This document shows, one piece after another, positions 5,737-14,023 of a stretch of DNA of 31,917 nucleotides. A program made the translations under genes and the position numbers. The first letter of the stretch is position 1. Each line of letters starts with the position of its first letter. The notes under the pieces were generated by a model, which was not told the origin of the DNA, searched no databases, and saw only the letters and a list, made by a program, of their open reading frames with translations. The DNA comes from an uncultured Dysosmobacter sp. (lineage in GTDB: Bacteria > Bacillota > Clostridia > Oscillospirales > Oscillospiraceae), in NCBI GenBank assembly GCA_934504065.1, contig CAKSVQ010000014.1, positions 1 through 31,917 of the forward strand, written 5' to 3'.

Positions 5737-7032
5737 TTAGGCGGGGATATAAAGCAGGCGCGACCCGATGTACGGTTCCGAGCCAGCCGAGCTAAAGTGC
5801 AAACCAGCCGTAAAGAGGCCACAGAACGAGCCATTACTCCAATTGCCGCCGTGCTGGAGGGTGTTCCAACCCGTACTCGACCAACAAGCGTCACATTGAT
5901 AGGTAGACTCACTACCGCTACCTGCGGCAGACGGGAGCATGATATGAGGATTACCACCCGTATCGAGACCATTCTGTGTGATATAGCTACCCGCACAGTT
6001 AGTAGCACCCCTGAACGACAGGGCGGTATAGTTTGTAGTAGTATCGTCTGCGTACTTGGACGGGTCGTTGCACACATAGTAAGTGCCATTGTTCCAGTTG
6101 ACACCATCAACCAATTCCAAAACATTACCCCACAGGCCCTCGATACCGCGCCAAACTACATCAACCTTACCGTCTGTTCCGGCGGGTCTGCCCGTGAGAC
6201 CACTTACATTATTGCAAGTGCCTGTACTGAGGGCAGAGCTGTTACTGTCGCAGTAGCCGCGCCCAATGACAGATTGCACATTGTTGTTGGCAAATTCCAC
6301 GAGAATCAACATCTGAATCGCGGAGAGTGCAGAAATGTCTATAATGCCCCAACCCGTACCCTTTGCTTTTGCGTTGGAACGCATGGTCGCTCTCGTCTGT
6401 CTTACCAATGGGCTTACGCCGGAAGCGGACTTATTACCGCTCGTGGTCTTATAAGCCCCCACATAGATGTGATTGCTCTCGACACCGCCATGCTTGAAAG
6501 CAGGGTGCAGGGTGAAGCCGGTGGTAGCCTTATCAGCGATCTTGATGTACTCCACATTGCCGTCACGGTAGCGTCTGAACCAGAACTTCGGGATTTTGAC
6601 CATCACATCACCGGTGGACAGGGTTTCACGGACAATGCCGCTCCAAGGGTAACAGTTGTTAAAGTCACTCTTACCTGCCGTTGTGCCTACGGTAGCTTTA
6701 GCGGTCTTACCGACAGCAGAATCCGTTCTCGCCCAAGCGGGAGAGGTAGCCGTAATGTCACGGCTGATACCATAGATTTTCACGAAAGATATCTCGGCCT
6801 GGTAGTCCGCTTTGATTTCCACGGTCTTGCTGGCCGTGTCCGTGCCGTTGGTGATGGTGATTGTCCATGTTCCGGTTGCCAGCCCCTTGAACACAACGGT
6901 TCCGGCAGTGGCTACCTTTGGCCCCTTGGTTTTTCCGTCCTTGCTTACCGTCACAGCAGCCCCAACGGGGGCGGTTATGGTAAGGGTACAGCCAGCACCG
7001 CCGCCACCTCCACCTGTTACATTAAATATCAT
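5737..7032 (-). CDS. C-type-lectin/FGE-fold receptor-binding protein, probable variable protein
   Basis: 431 residues. A short Gly-rich start (VTGGGGGGAGC) leads to an Ig-like/PEGA-like domain (~15-75, VTVSKDGKTKGPKVATAGTV), then a large C-terminal domain (~80-431). The latter has formylglycine-generating-enzyme/C-type-lectin features: RGIEGLWGNVLELVDGVNW and the final GGNWSNGSFCGLF, GLHFSS, IGSRLLY. That ending matches variable proteins of diversity-generating retroelements, whose last ~40 codons are rewritten at template adenines. It lies between a collagen-like fibre and the lysis genes, where receptor-binding proteins sit. No reverse transcriptase is in the window, so active diversification is unproven. 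AGGAGG precedes the ATG. Confidence 0.85.
   Translation of the reverse strand: MIFNVTGGGGGGAGCTLTITAPVGAAVTVSKDGKTKGPKVATAGTVVFKGLATGTWTITITNGTDTASKTVEIKADYQAEISFVKIYGISRDITATSPAWARTDSAVGKTAKATVGTTAGKSDFNNCYPWSGIVRETLSTGDVMVKIPKFWFRRYRDGNVEYIKIADKATTGFTLHPAFKHGGVESNHIYVGAYKTTSGNKSASGVSPLVRQTRATMRSNAKAKGTGWGIIDISALSAIQMLILVEFANNNVQSVIGRGYCDSNSSALSTGTCNNVSGLTGRPAGTDGKVDVVWRGIEGLWGNVLELVDGVNWNNGTYYVCNDPSKYADDTTTNYTALSFRGATNCAGSYITQNGLDTGGNPHIMLPSAAGSGSESTYQCDACWSSTGWNTLQHGGNWSNGSFCGLFTAGLHFSSAGSEPYIGSRLLYIPA
5740..5859 (-). other. Candidate variable repeat (VR) at the 3' end of the lectin-fold gene
   Basis: The last 40 codons follow the consensus of DGR variable repeats. Invariant GGxW, NG, GLF, A, IGSRL positions alternate with positions where related proteins have Asn (AAC/AAT in the template); here these carry Ser, Phe, Thr, His, Gly, Glu or Tyr. 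The GC-rich invariant end resembles an IMH site. No matching template repeat was noticed elsewhere in the window. Confidence 0.55.
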
Positions 7033-7045
7033 TCGTTGCCTCCTC

Positions 7046-8338
7046 CTACTTATTGATGATCTGCACGTTCACGGACACATTTTCAGCAGGTTTTCCATCA
7101 CAAGCAAAGGTAAGGGTTCTGGTTCCCTGCGCACTGCAAAACACGTCCGATTCCATGTACGCCGTTCTGGATGCAGGGGCAGGGGCCACCACAACAATGC
7201 TGTCTGCTGTCACATCGGCAACGGATACAGTCTGGGTGTTGTTTGCCCCCCAGCCGGAAGCGGTCAGGGTGACGGTTACGGCCTTGATCGGCAGCTGGTA
7301 GTCCACGCCGTGGACTGCAGCAGATACCAAACCGTTTCCGGTGCCTTTTAATAGGCCGGACGTGTTGATTTTCGCCTGTTTCCCGGCCAACGCCTCCTCT
7401 ACCGTTTGCCCACCGCTGGTGGTGATGTCCTCTGCCTGAACGTGAACGTTGCCGGTGGGGTCAGGGTCTTTGCCGTTTACGGTTTTCACCGCGCCGGAGC
7501 CGTCCACGCCGAAGCGGCTGACGGAGTAATAGGCCACCGGCGAGCCGGTGTTAAATTGGGTGGTCACCCGTGTCCACAGATACTGTCCCTGGGGCACCGT
7601 GGGCACATCCGCGCTCCACGTCCCCGTGGGGGCCTCCGTGCCGGAGGTACCCGCCTGGTAGACCGTCTCGGTGGACGTCACCGTGGCCGGCGTGCCGGGG
7701 TTACCCTGGGGGCCTTGGGGGCCGGTGGCTCCCGTTTCGCCCTTGGGGCCGGTCTCACCCTGGGGACCCTGGGGGCCGGTGGCTCCCGTTTCGCCTTGCG
7801 GCCCGGTCTCACCCTGGGGGCCTTGCGGGCCGGTCGCGCCCCGGGACGGCTCCCCGGAGTCCTTAAACGCCCCCGTGGCCGTGTCCCACACGTACCAGTT
7901 GCCGGTTTCCCCCACGTAGGGTGTCTTGACCGCGACCGCTTTGGTCTCCTTCAGGATTTCCCGCGCCTCTTCCACCATGGGGCGCACCGCCTCCGGGGTG
8001 GAAGTTGGATCGTTGCCCTCGGCCAAAAAACGTTGGCAGTTGACAAAAATTTCCAGCGTGATCTTGTTGCCGTTGATTGCGATCTGGAGTTTGTTCAGCC
8101 CCACCGCAAAAAATCCATATCCCGGTGTGAACTGGACAGCATTGCCGCTGGCCGTCGCTGTCTGCTGATAGACAGTTGTCTCGTCGACACTGGCATACAC
8201 CATGATCGTCGCGTTGGCGGGGATGGTGTAGTCCAAAAATTTCAACGTAATAGGCAGCGCCGATCCATACACAATGTCGATGGGCGGCACCCGCCATTTT
8301 TTAAATAGGTATATTTCCCGATAGGATTCTTCGGCCAT
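7046..8338 (-). CDS. BppU-like baseplate/tail fibre protein with collagen-like repeats
   Basis: 430 residues. The N-terminal ~110 residues (VYGSALPITLKFLDYTIPAN, LNKLQIAINGNKITLEIFVNC) resemble the BppU N-terminal domain that anchors fibres to the baseplate. Residues ~165-215 are Gly-X-Y collagen-like triplets (GPQGPQGETGPQGETGATGP), expected to form a trimeric stalk. The next ~80 residues match a fibre repeat (YQAGTSGTEAPTG...PVAYYSVSRFG), followed by a beta-rich C-terminal head. Trimeric fibre sitting beside the lectin-fold tip protein. AAGGAGG overlaps the stop of the preceding tail gene. Identification of the collagen stretch is certain; BppU assignment is by sequence feel and position. 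Confidence 0.83.
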   Translation of the reverse strand: MAEESYREIYLFKKWRVPPIDIVYGSALPITLKFLDYTIPANATIMVYASVDETTVYQQTATASGNAVQFTPGYGFFAVGLNKLQIAINGNKITLEIFVNCQRFLAEGNDPTSTPEAVRPMVEEAREILKETKAVAVKTPYVGETGNWYVWDTATGAFKDSGEPSRGATGPQGPQGETGPQGETGATGPQGPQGETGPKGETGATGPQGPQGNPGTPATVTSTETVYQAGTSGTEAPTGTWSADVPTVPQGQYLWTRVTTQFNTGSPVAYYSVSRFGVDGSGAVKTVNGKDPDPTGNVHVQAEDITTSGGQTVEEALAGKQAKINTSGLLKGTGNGLVSAAVHGVDYQLPIKAVTVTLTASGWGANNTQTVSVADVTADSIVVVAPAPASRTAYMESDVFCSAQGTRTLTFACDGKPAENVSVNVQIINK

Positions 8339-8349
8339 TCCGTGCCTCC

Positions 8350-8766
8350 TTACTCGTTTTCAACTTCCAGGTCGTCCATGCCGTCAAAGGCGAAATTCTG
8401 GGTCGCCGTGCTGCCCGCCTGGGCCAGAAACGTTTTGGTCTCCGACTCCGGGGCGCTGGCGCTGGCGTAATAGCCCATGTAATCGTATTTTACATTGTCG
8501 GCCAGGTAGTAGTCGTCCCAGGTCGTGCAGTCGTACAGGTTTGAGTATCCCGCGTTCGCCAAGTTGATTATCACTTTTGTGCCCTGCTTGATTGCATGGG
8601 GAGCAGTCCAGGAGATCGTTATCTGCTTTGTTGGGTTCTTCGGCTTCCGCTCCCGGGTGGGGGCGGAGGTCATGCGCTTGATGACGGTGGTCGCCCCCTG
8701 GCTGTCAAAGTAGTCCTCATACCGCGTCTTGTCGATCTGTTGCAGCCGCGACGCGGTGTATCCCAA
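8350..8766 (-). CDS. Second exon of intron-split tail protein (C-terminal 137 residues)
   Basis: The open frame begins abruptly at 8763 with Gly-Tyr-Thr-Ala-Ser, has no ATG, and its only start-like codon is a TTG (8766) whose nearest GGAG is 13 nt away. An in-frame TGA blocks extension. It follows directly on the group I intron at 8764-9057, and joining it to the upstream exon ending ...YTVL gives one continuous frame (~653 residues in total). The sequence has a helical start (RLQQIDKTRYEDYFDS) and a beta-rich rest (ITISWTAPHAIKQGTKVIIN) ending DDLEVENE. A separate gene started at TTG is the alternative. Confidence 0.75.
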   Translation of the reverse strand: MGYTASRLQQIDKTRYEDYFDSQGATTVIKRMTSAPTRERKPKNPTKQITISWTAPHAIKQGTKVIINLANAGYSNLYDCTTWDDYYLADNVKYDYMGYYASASAPESETKTFLAQAGSTATQNFAFDGMDDLEVENE

Positions 8767-9057
8767 GTTCTTGTAATCGCTCCTACCCGCGCTTTCGCGT
8801 GGGGCTAGACTGTACCTTCATCCGTTCTGGATGCCCGACGTGCGGTCGTTGGGGGAGGCTCCCGCCCCCCTGCTGATTGCCCATTCCATGCAGCCCGTAG
8901 CACCGATTTCTCGGCCTTTTATTTCAGCGTAGGCCATCCCCCCACTTTTTTCCGCTTTCGCTCCCGCAGCGCGGGCAGGGGGGCTTTAGGGTGTCCCAGC
9001 ATTTGATCGGGTATTTTTTCGCACCGCTCCCGCGATACGCACCCCTGTTTATGCGCC
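8764..9057 (-). ncRNA. Group I self-splicing intron in the tail protein gene
   Basis: Core elements can be paired in canonical order: P3 (CCCGA with UCGGG), P4 (UGCUG with CAGCA) in the P/Q-like segments AAAUGCUGGGACACCCUAAA and GGGCAAUCAGCAG, P6 as a G/C hairpin (GGGGG...CCCCC), P8 (CAUCC-AGAAC-GGAUG), the P7 strands AACGACC and GUACAGUCU, and P9 with a GAAA loop (CGC-GAAA-GCG). The 5' exon ends in U (GTGCTT) and the intron ends in G before GGATAC. Removing ~294 nt fuses two open frames. No homing endonuclease ORF. The exact junction is blurred by CTTGG at both ends, and P7 holds two C-A mismatches. Confidence 0.85.
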
Positions 9058-10605
9058 AAGCACTGTATACTTGACGCCGCTTTTTGAGGTGATTTCGGTG
9101 GGCACATACGGCTCGCCGCTGATGTACAGATTGCTTTTGTTGACAAACAGCTTCCCCGACACCGCCAGATCGCCCCAGATGTTGGAGTTGCCGTTGGCGA
9201 TGATGCCCTTTGAGACCCGCAGCCGCCCGTCCGAGACGGTCAGATTGCCAACCACTTCCGTGTCGCCCTGGAGTTTGATGACGTCCGCTACGATGTCAGC
9301 GAGACTGTGCGCCTTTCCGTCACTGCCAATGACGGCGTATACTCTGATTTCCGCTTTCGCCTTTTCGCCGATCTTCGAAAACAGCTCACTCGTCGCCAGC
9401 ATGTCCCCGTTTTTCAGGTCGTAGCGCACATAGTTTTTAAGCCCAGACGCCAGGTCTTCCGGCACGCCGTCCTTCTGATTCAAAGCGGCGATCAATTGGT
9501 TGTAGTTTTCAATGATGTTTCCCACGGCCTGCTTCGCGATCCGCTTCGCCGCGCGTCCAACGCCCCCGGCGCGGGCTGCGGTGGTGCGATAGGGGTACTT
9601 CCGGTTGATCTCATATTCCTCCGGCGCGCCCACGTCGCCAACATAGGTGTCCATGTCAAAATAGTAGCTGCACATCAGCCCCGACGCGGCCCCGACGGTA
9701 ATGTAGTCCCCCAGCTCCATGTGGGGCTTGATGATTGCCTGCCGGGCGGAAAACGCCTGATAGCAGTATCCGTTCACCGCATTCAGCGCCCGGCTTGCCG
9801 CCGCCTGGCTGGCCCATGGGCTTTCCGATTCCAGCATCTCCCCGCTTCCGGCGGTGTACTTGTTCCCCTCGCCGTCGTGCAGCACCACGCCGGATATCGC
9901 CGCAGCAGGAGCGCCCATTTTCAGCCTCTCAGCCTTTACCGTCTCCGGCGTCCCCGCCGTTTGCAGCGGGAGCAGCCGCAGCACCCCGCAGTCATCCACG
10001 GTAAAATTCCCGCCGTACAGCGCCGCGATTCCCCGCAGCACCTCACAGCAGGTCTTTTCCTCCGGGGTGGAGATGGAAAAGCCGCCGGTCAGGTTGCTGA
10101 CGTCATACGCTGTTTCGATCTTCCCGGCAATGTCCGCCACCACCTGTATGTCCGTGGCGGGCCAACTCAGCGCGGAGGTGTCATAGTCAATCGACGCTTT
10201 CAGCCCCGCGTCGTATGCCACGATATCCACCGTCGCGGCCTGGGCGTCTACCATGGCCTTTTTCCGGGTGTCCACGTAGAAAACGCCCTTCGGTATCCAT
10301 TCCGACACCCCGCTGTCGGAAACCAGCCGGGAGAAGGGCACCAGGCGGCCCATGACCGCCACCTGCTTGCTTGGATCAAGCATGGTGACTTCCAGCTTCC
10401 GCGCCACGAAATACCCGATTCCCGGCGCTTCCCTGTCCAGGATATCGCCCTTCTGGCTGATCTTGGTAATCATGTCCTCGCCGTAGACCGTGCCGGGGAT
10501 CGACCAGCATACCGCCACCTCGGCGTTCGATCCCACCTGGAGCACCGTTTCCACCCGGTGCGGCCCGGCAAGGATTTTTGGGTATGTGCTCGACGTTTGA
10601 TGCAT
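9049..10605 (-). CDS. Baseplate/tail-hub protein, first exon (Tal-like position)
   Basis: The unspliced frame encodes 518 residues; the exon proper ends at about 9058 (residue 516, ...SGVKYTVL) and only Gly-Ala-stop comes from the intron. It lies after the tape measure and a small tail protein, where phages place the tail-tip hub. The middle holds a segment typical of phage tail/baseplate proteins (WPATDIQVVADIAGKIETAY, then ALYGGNFTVDDCGVLRLLPL); the end has shufflon-like beta repeats (GDTEVVGNLTVSDGRLRVSK, NIWGDLAVSGKLFVNKSNLY). GGAGG lies 11 nt before the ATG. Spliced product ~653 residues. Confidence 0.85.
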   Translation of the reverse strand: MHQTSSTYPKILAGPHRVETVLQVGSNAEVAVCWSIPGTVYGEDMITKISQKGDILDREAPGIGYFVARKLEVTMLDPSKQVAVMGRLVPFSRLVSDSGVSEWIPKGVFYVDTRKKAMVDAQAATVDIVAYDAGLKASIDYDTSALSWPATDIQVVADIAGKIETAYDVSNLTGGFSISTPEEKTCCEVLRGIAALYGGNFTVDDCGVLRLLPLQTAGTPETVKAERLKMGAPAAAISGVVLHDGEGNKYTAGSGEMLESESPWASQAAASRALNAVNGYCYQAFSARQAIIKPHMELGDYITVGAASGLMCSYYFDMDTYVGDVGAPEEYEINRKYPYRTTAARAGGVGRAAKRIAKQAVGNIIENYNQLIAALNQKDGVPEDLASGLKNYVRYDLKNGDMLATSELFSKIGEKAKAEIRVYAVIGSDGKAHSLADIVADVIKLQGDTEVVGNLTVSDGRLRVSKGIIANGNSNIWGDLAVSGKLFVNKSNLYISGEPYVPTEITSKSGVKYTVLGA

Positions 10606-10977
10606 TTACCGGCTCACCTCCCTCGCCCTCAGCCGTATTTCGCCGCCCTTGTACCGACGCATCCCGTCGCAGGAAAGCAGCAGGAACATGCTTTCAAGGT
10701 CGCAGTCAAGGTTGAATTCCTTTTCCAGAATTTCCCCCTTTTTGTCATACCGCACCATCAGCGGAACTTCCTTCAGTGCCGAAAAATCGTCATCCGAAAA
10801 ATCCGTCATTGGCAGCAGTTTGAATTTCAGGATGTCCCGGCTCGTTCGCCCGAAGTAGTGCTCTGTTCCGTCAAGCGTGGTCACCTTTTCCCGGTATTTG
10901 ATCTCTTCGGTGACGGAGTAGGAGGCGAGCAGCGGCGTAAAATACCGCTTGTTGATAAAAAATTCGATGTCGATCAT
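10606..10977 (-). CDS. Small tail protein after tape measure (Dit-like position, 123 aa)
   Basis: A beta-rich protein (MIDIEFFINKRYFTPLLASY, then LDGTEHYFGRTSRDILKFKL) with a C-terminal basic strand (GGEIRLRAREVSR). Its place between tape measure and tail-hub gene is where distal-tail proteins occur, but it is far shorter than a normal Dit (~200-300 residues), so it is likely a different small tail-tip component. Start at 10977 overlaps the tape measure stop (ATGA) with AGGAGG upstream; the longer upstream frame lacks a site. Confidence 0.75.
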   Translation of the reverse strand: MIDIEFFINKRYFTPLLASYSVTEEIKYREKVTTLDGTEHYFGRTSRDILKFKLLPMTDFSDDDFSALKEVPLMVRYDKKGEILEKEFNLDCDLESMFLLLSCDGMRRYKGGEIRLRAREVSR

Positions 10978-13361
10978 ATTCCGCTCCTCCTGTCCTCGCT
11001 CCATGCGTATTGTGCCGCCGCTCTGCCGATCTGCTCCCCGTCCAGCGTCAAAGGGATGGTAATCTCAATCGGTACGGCGCTGCCGCCGCTTCGGTTTCCG
11101 CTGCGGTAGGCGCTGGCCTCCGCCGCCGTCAGAACCCGCTCCCCCGCGTGCAGCTGAGCCATATACCCATCAAAGGGCACGTAGTCAAGGCCGCTGCGGT
11201 GGGAGCCGTCCGGCGTGTCACCGAGGCCGACCACCGCCTGGATGGTCAGAACAAAGTCGGCAAAATCCGCCTGAAGCTTGGATTGCATCTCGGACGTAAG
11301 CACATCCAGCGAGGAAAGCACCCCGGAGGTGTTCTGGTTGATGCCGAAGATCAGGCCGTCCAGCGTTGCCTTCGCCGCTGCCACGGCTTCCTCGCTCTGA
11401 TCCATGCCCTCTACGCTCTTGGTGTATTCCTCCAGCAGCGCGTTTAATTGGTCATGTACCCCCGTGGCCGCCTCCGCCAGCGGTTGGGTCGCCCCGGAAA
11501 CAGCGGCTGAATAGTCCTGAAGCAGCGAATTCCAGTTCTGTATAACGTTCTGCCGGTCTTCGCCGCTCCCGGCAAGCTCCAGCTCCTGCCGGACGCTGGC
11601 AATGGCTCCCGCCGCGTCCTCCGTGCTCATAGAGCCAAGGATTTCCATCAGCGCGCTTAAATCCACCCCGGCATCCGCCGCCGCACCCTGGACATACTCC
11701 AGGTCAGAGGCGTACTGCTCATAAAACCGGGTGTTGGCCTCCAGATTCCCCCGCAGCTCCTCCGCCCCGGTCTGGTTCTTTTCCGCGTCCCCGAACTTTG
11801 TCGCCTCGGTGACCTGTGTAAACACGTTCGCCGCGTTGAAAAGCCCGGTGTAAATAGAATTGTAGGTGTTCCAGTAGCTTGTTAAGATCTGCTGGGCGGA
11901 ATCGGAAAAGGACTGGGCGGAATCCACCATTCCCTGCGCCTTTTCCTTCGCTTCCGCCTCCGCTGCGGCCATGTCCTCCTGTTCCTTGTGCCAGGAGATC
12001 AGTCCGCTGGGTGTTGCCAGCCCGGCCTTGTAATAGTCGTATGCCGCCGGGCTGATGGCTTTCAGCATCTCCTCCAGCTGTGTACGCCGCTCATCCAGCG
12101 CCAGAATATCCGTATCAATGTCAATCCGTTCTAAAAATCCGGCGCTTTCGCGCTTGGCAAACAGATCATTGATCTGGGTATTGATTCCAGCCAACGCCGT
12201 GACGACGCTATCAAAATCCACCTCGTCCAGTTGGTACAGCGCCCCTACATATTCATCCCACGCCTTTTTCGCGGCGGTTACTTCCGTCGCCAGCACCGCG
12301 ATAGATGCGATTGCAACGGCAGCGATGGGGTGCGCCAGCAGCGCGGCGGCGGCACCCGTGGCAATGTTCCATAGCTTTGTCGCCGCCCAGGCGGTTCCGA
12401 TGCCAACCGCAAGCGTCTCAATGGTGGATATTGCCGCCCCCGCCGCCGTGCTGGTATCGGTGATCCTGTCATGTGCGGCGGAAAAAGCATCCGCAAACCC
12501 GCTGAAAATGTTTTCAACGATGGGGACGATGTTCCCAGCTACTGTTTTAAGCGATTCCAGCAGCGCGTCCGTCGCGCCCTTTACGCCGGTCTGATCTCCC
12601 GCGCCGATGGCGGCAAGAAGATCCTCCCACGCGGCTCTGACGCTGGAAACCGAACCCTGGAGCGTGCCGGATGCCTCCATCGCCGCATAGCCGGAAAGGC
12701 CCTGCATTTCGATGTAGTCCACCAACGCCTGTTGGCAGTCCGCCAGATTGTCGATGGTGTAGTCGGTCATTCTGCCGTTCTGCTCGTTCCATTCGTTGAC
12801 CTTGGCAATCAGGCTTTCAAAGCCCTCCTTGGTCGGCACGATGCCCAACTGCAAATTGTCCAGCATGGTGTAGTTGTTGCGCATGATGCCATTAAAGGCA
12901 TTCTGCACGGCCTCCTGGCTGTTGCCCGTAGCCGCCACCACATCCGCCTCGGCGGTGACGATCTTATCCGCCAGCTCCGCCGCCGCCTTTGCATTGCCGC
13001 CCATGGAGGTCTTTAAGCCCGTGGCAAAGCCGTTGACATGCCGCAGGTAGTCGTTCTGAGACATCTGGACATTTTTATAGGCCTGCCGGGATCGATCGCT
13101 GATATAGTCGTAGGCGTCCCCAAACATCAGCTGCGCGCCGCCCACCAGCTGCTCATAATCCCCATAGGCCGCCAGCGACGCCTTTCCAACGTCCAACACG
13201 GCACTCGCGATCTTTTTGATGCCGGAAATGATCGCTTCGCTGACCAGGTTGGCCTTTAAAACATCTCCAAAGGCGCTGGTCTGCTTTCCGGCCCGGGCCA
13301 GAGAATCCTCAAAATCATCGGTGCGCAGCACCAAGGATGCCGACAATTCATATACATTCAT
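10974..13361 (-). CDS. Tail tape measure protein
   Basis: 795 residues, the longest gene in the window, setting tail length and carried inside the tail tube. The N-terminal ~250 residues match phage tape measures (FGDVLKANLVSEAIISGIKK, FATGLKTSMGGNAKAAAELA, NAFNGIMRNNYTMLDNLQLG). The centre has Ala-rich hydrophobic segments (~300-360) that could insert in the host membrane, then long helical stretches. The C-terminus has GLDYVPFDGYMAQLHAGERV, a common tape-measure ending. By the usual ~0.15 nm per residue, a tail of around 120 nm would be expected (estimate). It follows the tail-assembly chaperone genes, as is standard. Confidence 0.95.
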   Translation of the reverse strand: MNVYELSASLVLRTDDFEDSLARAGKQTSAFGDVLKANLVSEAIISGIKKIASAVLDVGKASLAAYGDYEQLVGGAQLMFGDAYDYISDRSRQAYKNVQMSQNDYLRHVNGFATGLKTSMGGNAKAAAELADKIVTAEADVVAATGNSQEAVQNAFNGIMRNNYTMLDNLQLGIVPTKEGFESLIAKVNEWNEQNGRMTDYTIDNLADCQQALVDYIEMQGLSGYAAMEASGTLQGSVSSVRAAWEDLLAAIGAGDQTGVKGATDALLESLKTVAGNIVPIVENIFSGFADAFSAAHDRITDTSTAAGAAISTIETLAVGIGTAWAATKLWNIATGAAAALLAHPIAAVAIASIAVLATEVTAAKKAWDEYVGALYQLDEVDFDSVVTALAGINTQINDLFAKRESAGFLERIDIDTDILALDERRTQLEEMLKAISPAAYDYYKAGLATPSGLISWHKEQEDMAAAEAEAKEKAQGMVDSAQSFSDSAQQILTSYWNTYNSIYTGLFNAANVFTQVTEATKFGDAEKNQTGAEELRGNLEANTRFYEQYASDLEYVQGAAADAGVDLSALMEILGSMSTEDAAGAIASVRQELELAGSGEDRQNVIQNWNSLLQDYSAAVSGATQPLAEAATGVHDQLNALLEEYTKSVEGMDQSEEAVAAAKATLDGLIFGINQNTSGVLSSLDVLTSEMQSKLQADFADFVLTIQAVVGLGDTPDGSHRSGLDYVPFDGYMAQLHAGERVLTAAEASAYRSGNRSGGSAVPIEITIPLTLDGEQIGRAAAQYAWSEDRRSGI

Positions 13362-13364
13362 TTT

Positions 13365-13649
13365 TTATCGGCCTCCTTCCACAATTTTCAGCCCCGCGCC
13401 CCGGATCACGTCCGCCGCGATCTCATCGCCGGTTCGCTCGTCCTGCGGCTTCGGGTGGATGATGTCGGTGTAGCTGATGGTCAGATAGCTCCCGCCCGCG
13501 ATCTTCGCCGTGTTCTCCGTCAGCATTTTAAGCCCCGTGGCGATATATTGCCCCCACAGCTCCCGCTCTCCGTCCCGGTGGAGCCGGGCCATCAGCATAG
13601 GCAGCAGCGCCCCCGCCCTGAGCCGGGGGAGGGCGCTGAGCGCGTTCAT
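13365..13649 (-). CDS. Tail assembly chaperone, C-terminal (T-like) segment read by -1 frameshift
   Basis: 94 residues if started at the ATG 13649; its frame is open upstream through the end of the previous gene. A -1 shift at the heptamer T-TTT-TTC (13688-13682) fuses it to the previous gene with no intervening stop (junction DFF-RLVKAWGFWRVMNAL), the classic G/GT chaperone arrangement before the tape measure. Content: Arg-rich start (ALPRLRAGALLPMLMARLHR) and a C-terminal part ending in VIRGAGLKIVEGGR. No good ribosome binding site precedes the ATG, which supports expression mainly as the fusion. Confidence 0.8.
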   Translation of the reverse strand: MNALSALPRLRAGALLPMLMARLHRDGERELWGQYIATGLKMLTENTAKIAGGSYLTISYTDIIHPKPQDERTGDEIAADVIRGAGLKIVEGGR

Positions 13650-14020
13650 CACACGCCAGAATCCCCACGCTTTGACCAGCCGAAAAAATCCAGCAGGGGC
13701 TTGTCCTGCAAGATTTCCCGCAGCTGCTGCATGGTGTCCAGCATATTCTGGGCCTTTACATCCTCCACCGTGACGCCGTTCACGCTGGAAAGGATGTTGT
13801 ATACGTCCTCCCGGTGGGCCTTAAACAGCAGCGGGACAGCGCCCACCAGCCTGCTTGCAGCCGTCATCAGAACCCCCGCCTTGGTCAGCCCCTTTTTATC
13901 AATGGCCTTTCCAAGCGCGGTCATGATGTCCTTGTCCTCCACAATCGCCTGGATGCTGGGCGCGATGGTGCACAGCACGTCCAGGCATTCATCCGTACCC
14001 AGATCAGACAGTTTTCTCAT
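13649..14020 (-). CDS. Tail assembly chaperone (G-like)
   Basis: 123 residues, helical (MRKLSDLGTDECLDVLCTIA, then LLFKAHREDVYNILSSVNGV). It lies directly after the major tail protein and before the tape measure, the fixed place of the tail assembly chaperone that wraps the tape measure during tail building. Near its 3' end is an in-frame slippery heptamer, followed in the -1 frame by the 13365-13649 segment. GGAGG lies 10 nt before the ATG. Family assignment comes from position, size and the frameshift layout. Confidence 0.85.
   Translation of the reverse strand: MRKLSDLGTDECLDVLCTIAPSIQAIVEDKDIMTALGKAIDKKGLTKAGVLMTAASRLVGAVPLLFKAHREDVYNILSSVNGVTVEDVKAQNMLDTMQQLREILQDKPLLDFFGWSKRGDSGV
13682..13688 (-). 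promoter_or_regulatory. Programmed -1 ribosomal frameshift site (T TTT TTC)
   Basis: Codons GAT TTT TTC place the heptamer in the exact X-XXY-YYZ register. A -1 slip continues CGG CTG GTC AAA GCG TGG straight into the downstream frame, while the 0 frame stops 11 codons after the slip (TGA at 13649-13651). This yields a short and a long chaperone form. Confidence 0.82.
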
Positions 14021-14023
14021 GAC

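Noticed and set aside
7670..7850. GC-rich direct repeats resembling a repeat array
   Set aside because: They are explained by in-frame Gly-X-Y collagen triplets of the fibre gene.
8764..9057. Group II intron or insertion sequence at 8764-9057
   Set aside because: No domain V-like hairpin, reverse transcriptase, transposase or terminal inverted repeats; the core fits group I.
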